A DNA stretch of 64,000 nucleotides from Vicia villosa (lineage: Eukaryota > Streptophyta > Magnoliopsida > Fabales > Fabaceae): contig NC_081186.1 in assembly GCF_029867415.1 (NCBI RefSeq), positions 25,733,915 through 25,797,914 of the forward strand, written 5' to 3'. The position numbers and the translations under genes were made by a program. The notes under the pieces were generated by a model, which saw nothing but the letters and a program-made list of their open reading frames with translations, made no database searches and was not told where the DNA came from. Shown here in pieces: positions 63,911 through 64,000 of this stretch. Each line of letters starts with the position of its first letter. Within the stretch, counting starts at the first letter, position 1.

Positions 63911-64000
63911 TAATTTACATGAATTAATGTACCGTTTTAATCCATTATATTGCTTCACTTTGGTATTTTCAGTGTGTTTACAGGAAATTGCATTTGTCTA
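63911..64000. other. Unassigned right edge
   Basis: AT-rich sequence after Cassandra. No feature recognised. Confidence 0.5.

Overview
This window is plant nuclear DNA made almost entirely of transposable elements inserted into one another. No intact host gene is visible. The only host-type coding sequence I can support is a broken plant-mobile-domain (PMD) gene on the minus strand. The mix of very long LTRs beginning TGTCATACCC with a TGGCGACTC-type primer site (Ogre/Tat), Athila LTRs with a tRNA-Asp primer site, Tekay/Del chromoviruses, SIRE-like copia and Cassandra points to a large-genome legume, most likely tribe Fabeae (pea, vetch, faba bean, lentil). The species cannot be fixed from sequence alone.

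Left block (1-20,808). A Retand/Tat Ty3-gypsy element on the plus strand (4,866-20,808) forms the base layer. Its gag is interrupted by a minus-strand Athila-like element (LTR 3,346-4,865), whose gag is in turn interrupted by a minus-strand SIRE-like copia element (LTR 1,230-2,774, gag running off the left edge). The Retand pol (5,377-about 9,300) is full of stops. Its antisense accessory gene (19,772 down to 9,963) has an intron holding a 7.4 kb Ogre-type solo LTR (12,232-19,655; target duplication CACGA). That solo LTR carries a 3.4 kb Helitron (15,573-18,953).

Right block (20,809-64,000). The PMD gene is split by a 41.66 kb nest (21,171-62,829; target duplication AACTC). The outer element of the nest is a pol-less Tekay-related element on the minus strand. 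Its left LTR took two separate hits. One is an Athila-type gag-protease element (21,506-40,259), whose 5' LTR took a full Tekay chromovirus (22,621-34,268; GTTTT), whose reverse transcriptase took an Ogre-type solo LTR (26,503-29,848). The other is a complete 15.4 kb Ogre-derived element lacking pol (41,707-57,069; GAAAT). A Cassandra element with 5S-rRNA-like LTRs lies at 63,092-about 63,900, next to the PMD exon.

The nesting is unusually well proven: five target-site duplications can be read, and three of the insertions have an uninterrupted partner LTR in the same window showing the empty site.

The most interesting signal is not a gene. Four unrelated LTR types (SIRE-like copia, Ogre-type, Tekay and Athila) each carry clusters of a CpG-centred motif in pairs spaced 18-22 bp, usually 19-21 bp (about two helical turns). 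Most pairs repeat at 61-76 bp. The motif differs by family (GTCGAC, ATCGAT, GCGCCGCG, GACACGGCCGTGTC) while the geometry is shared.
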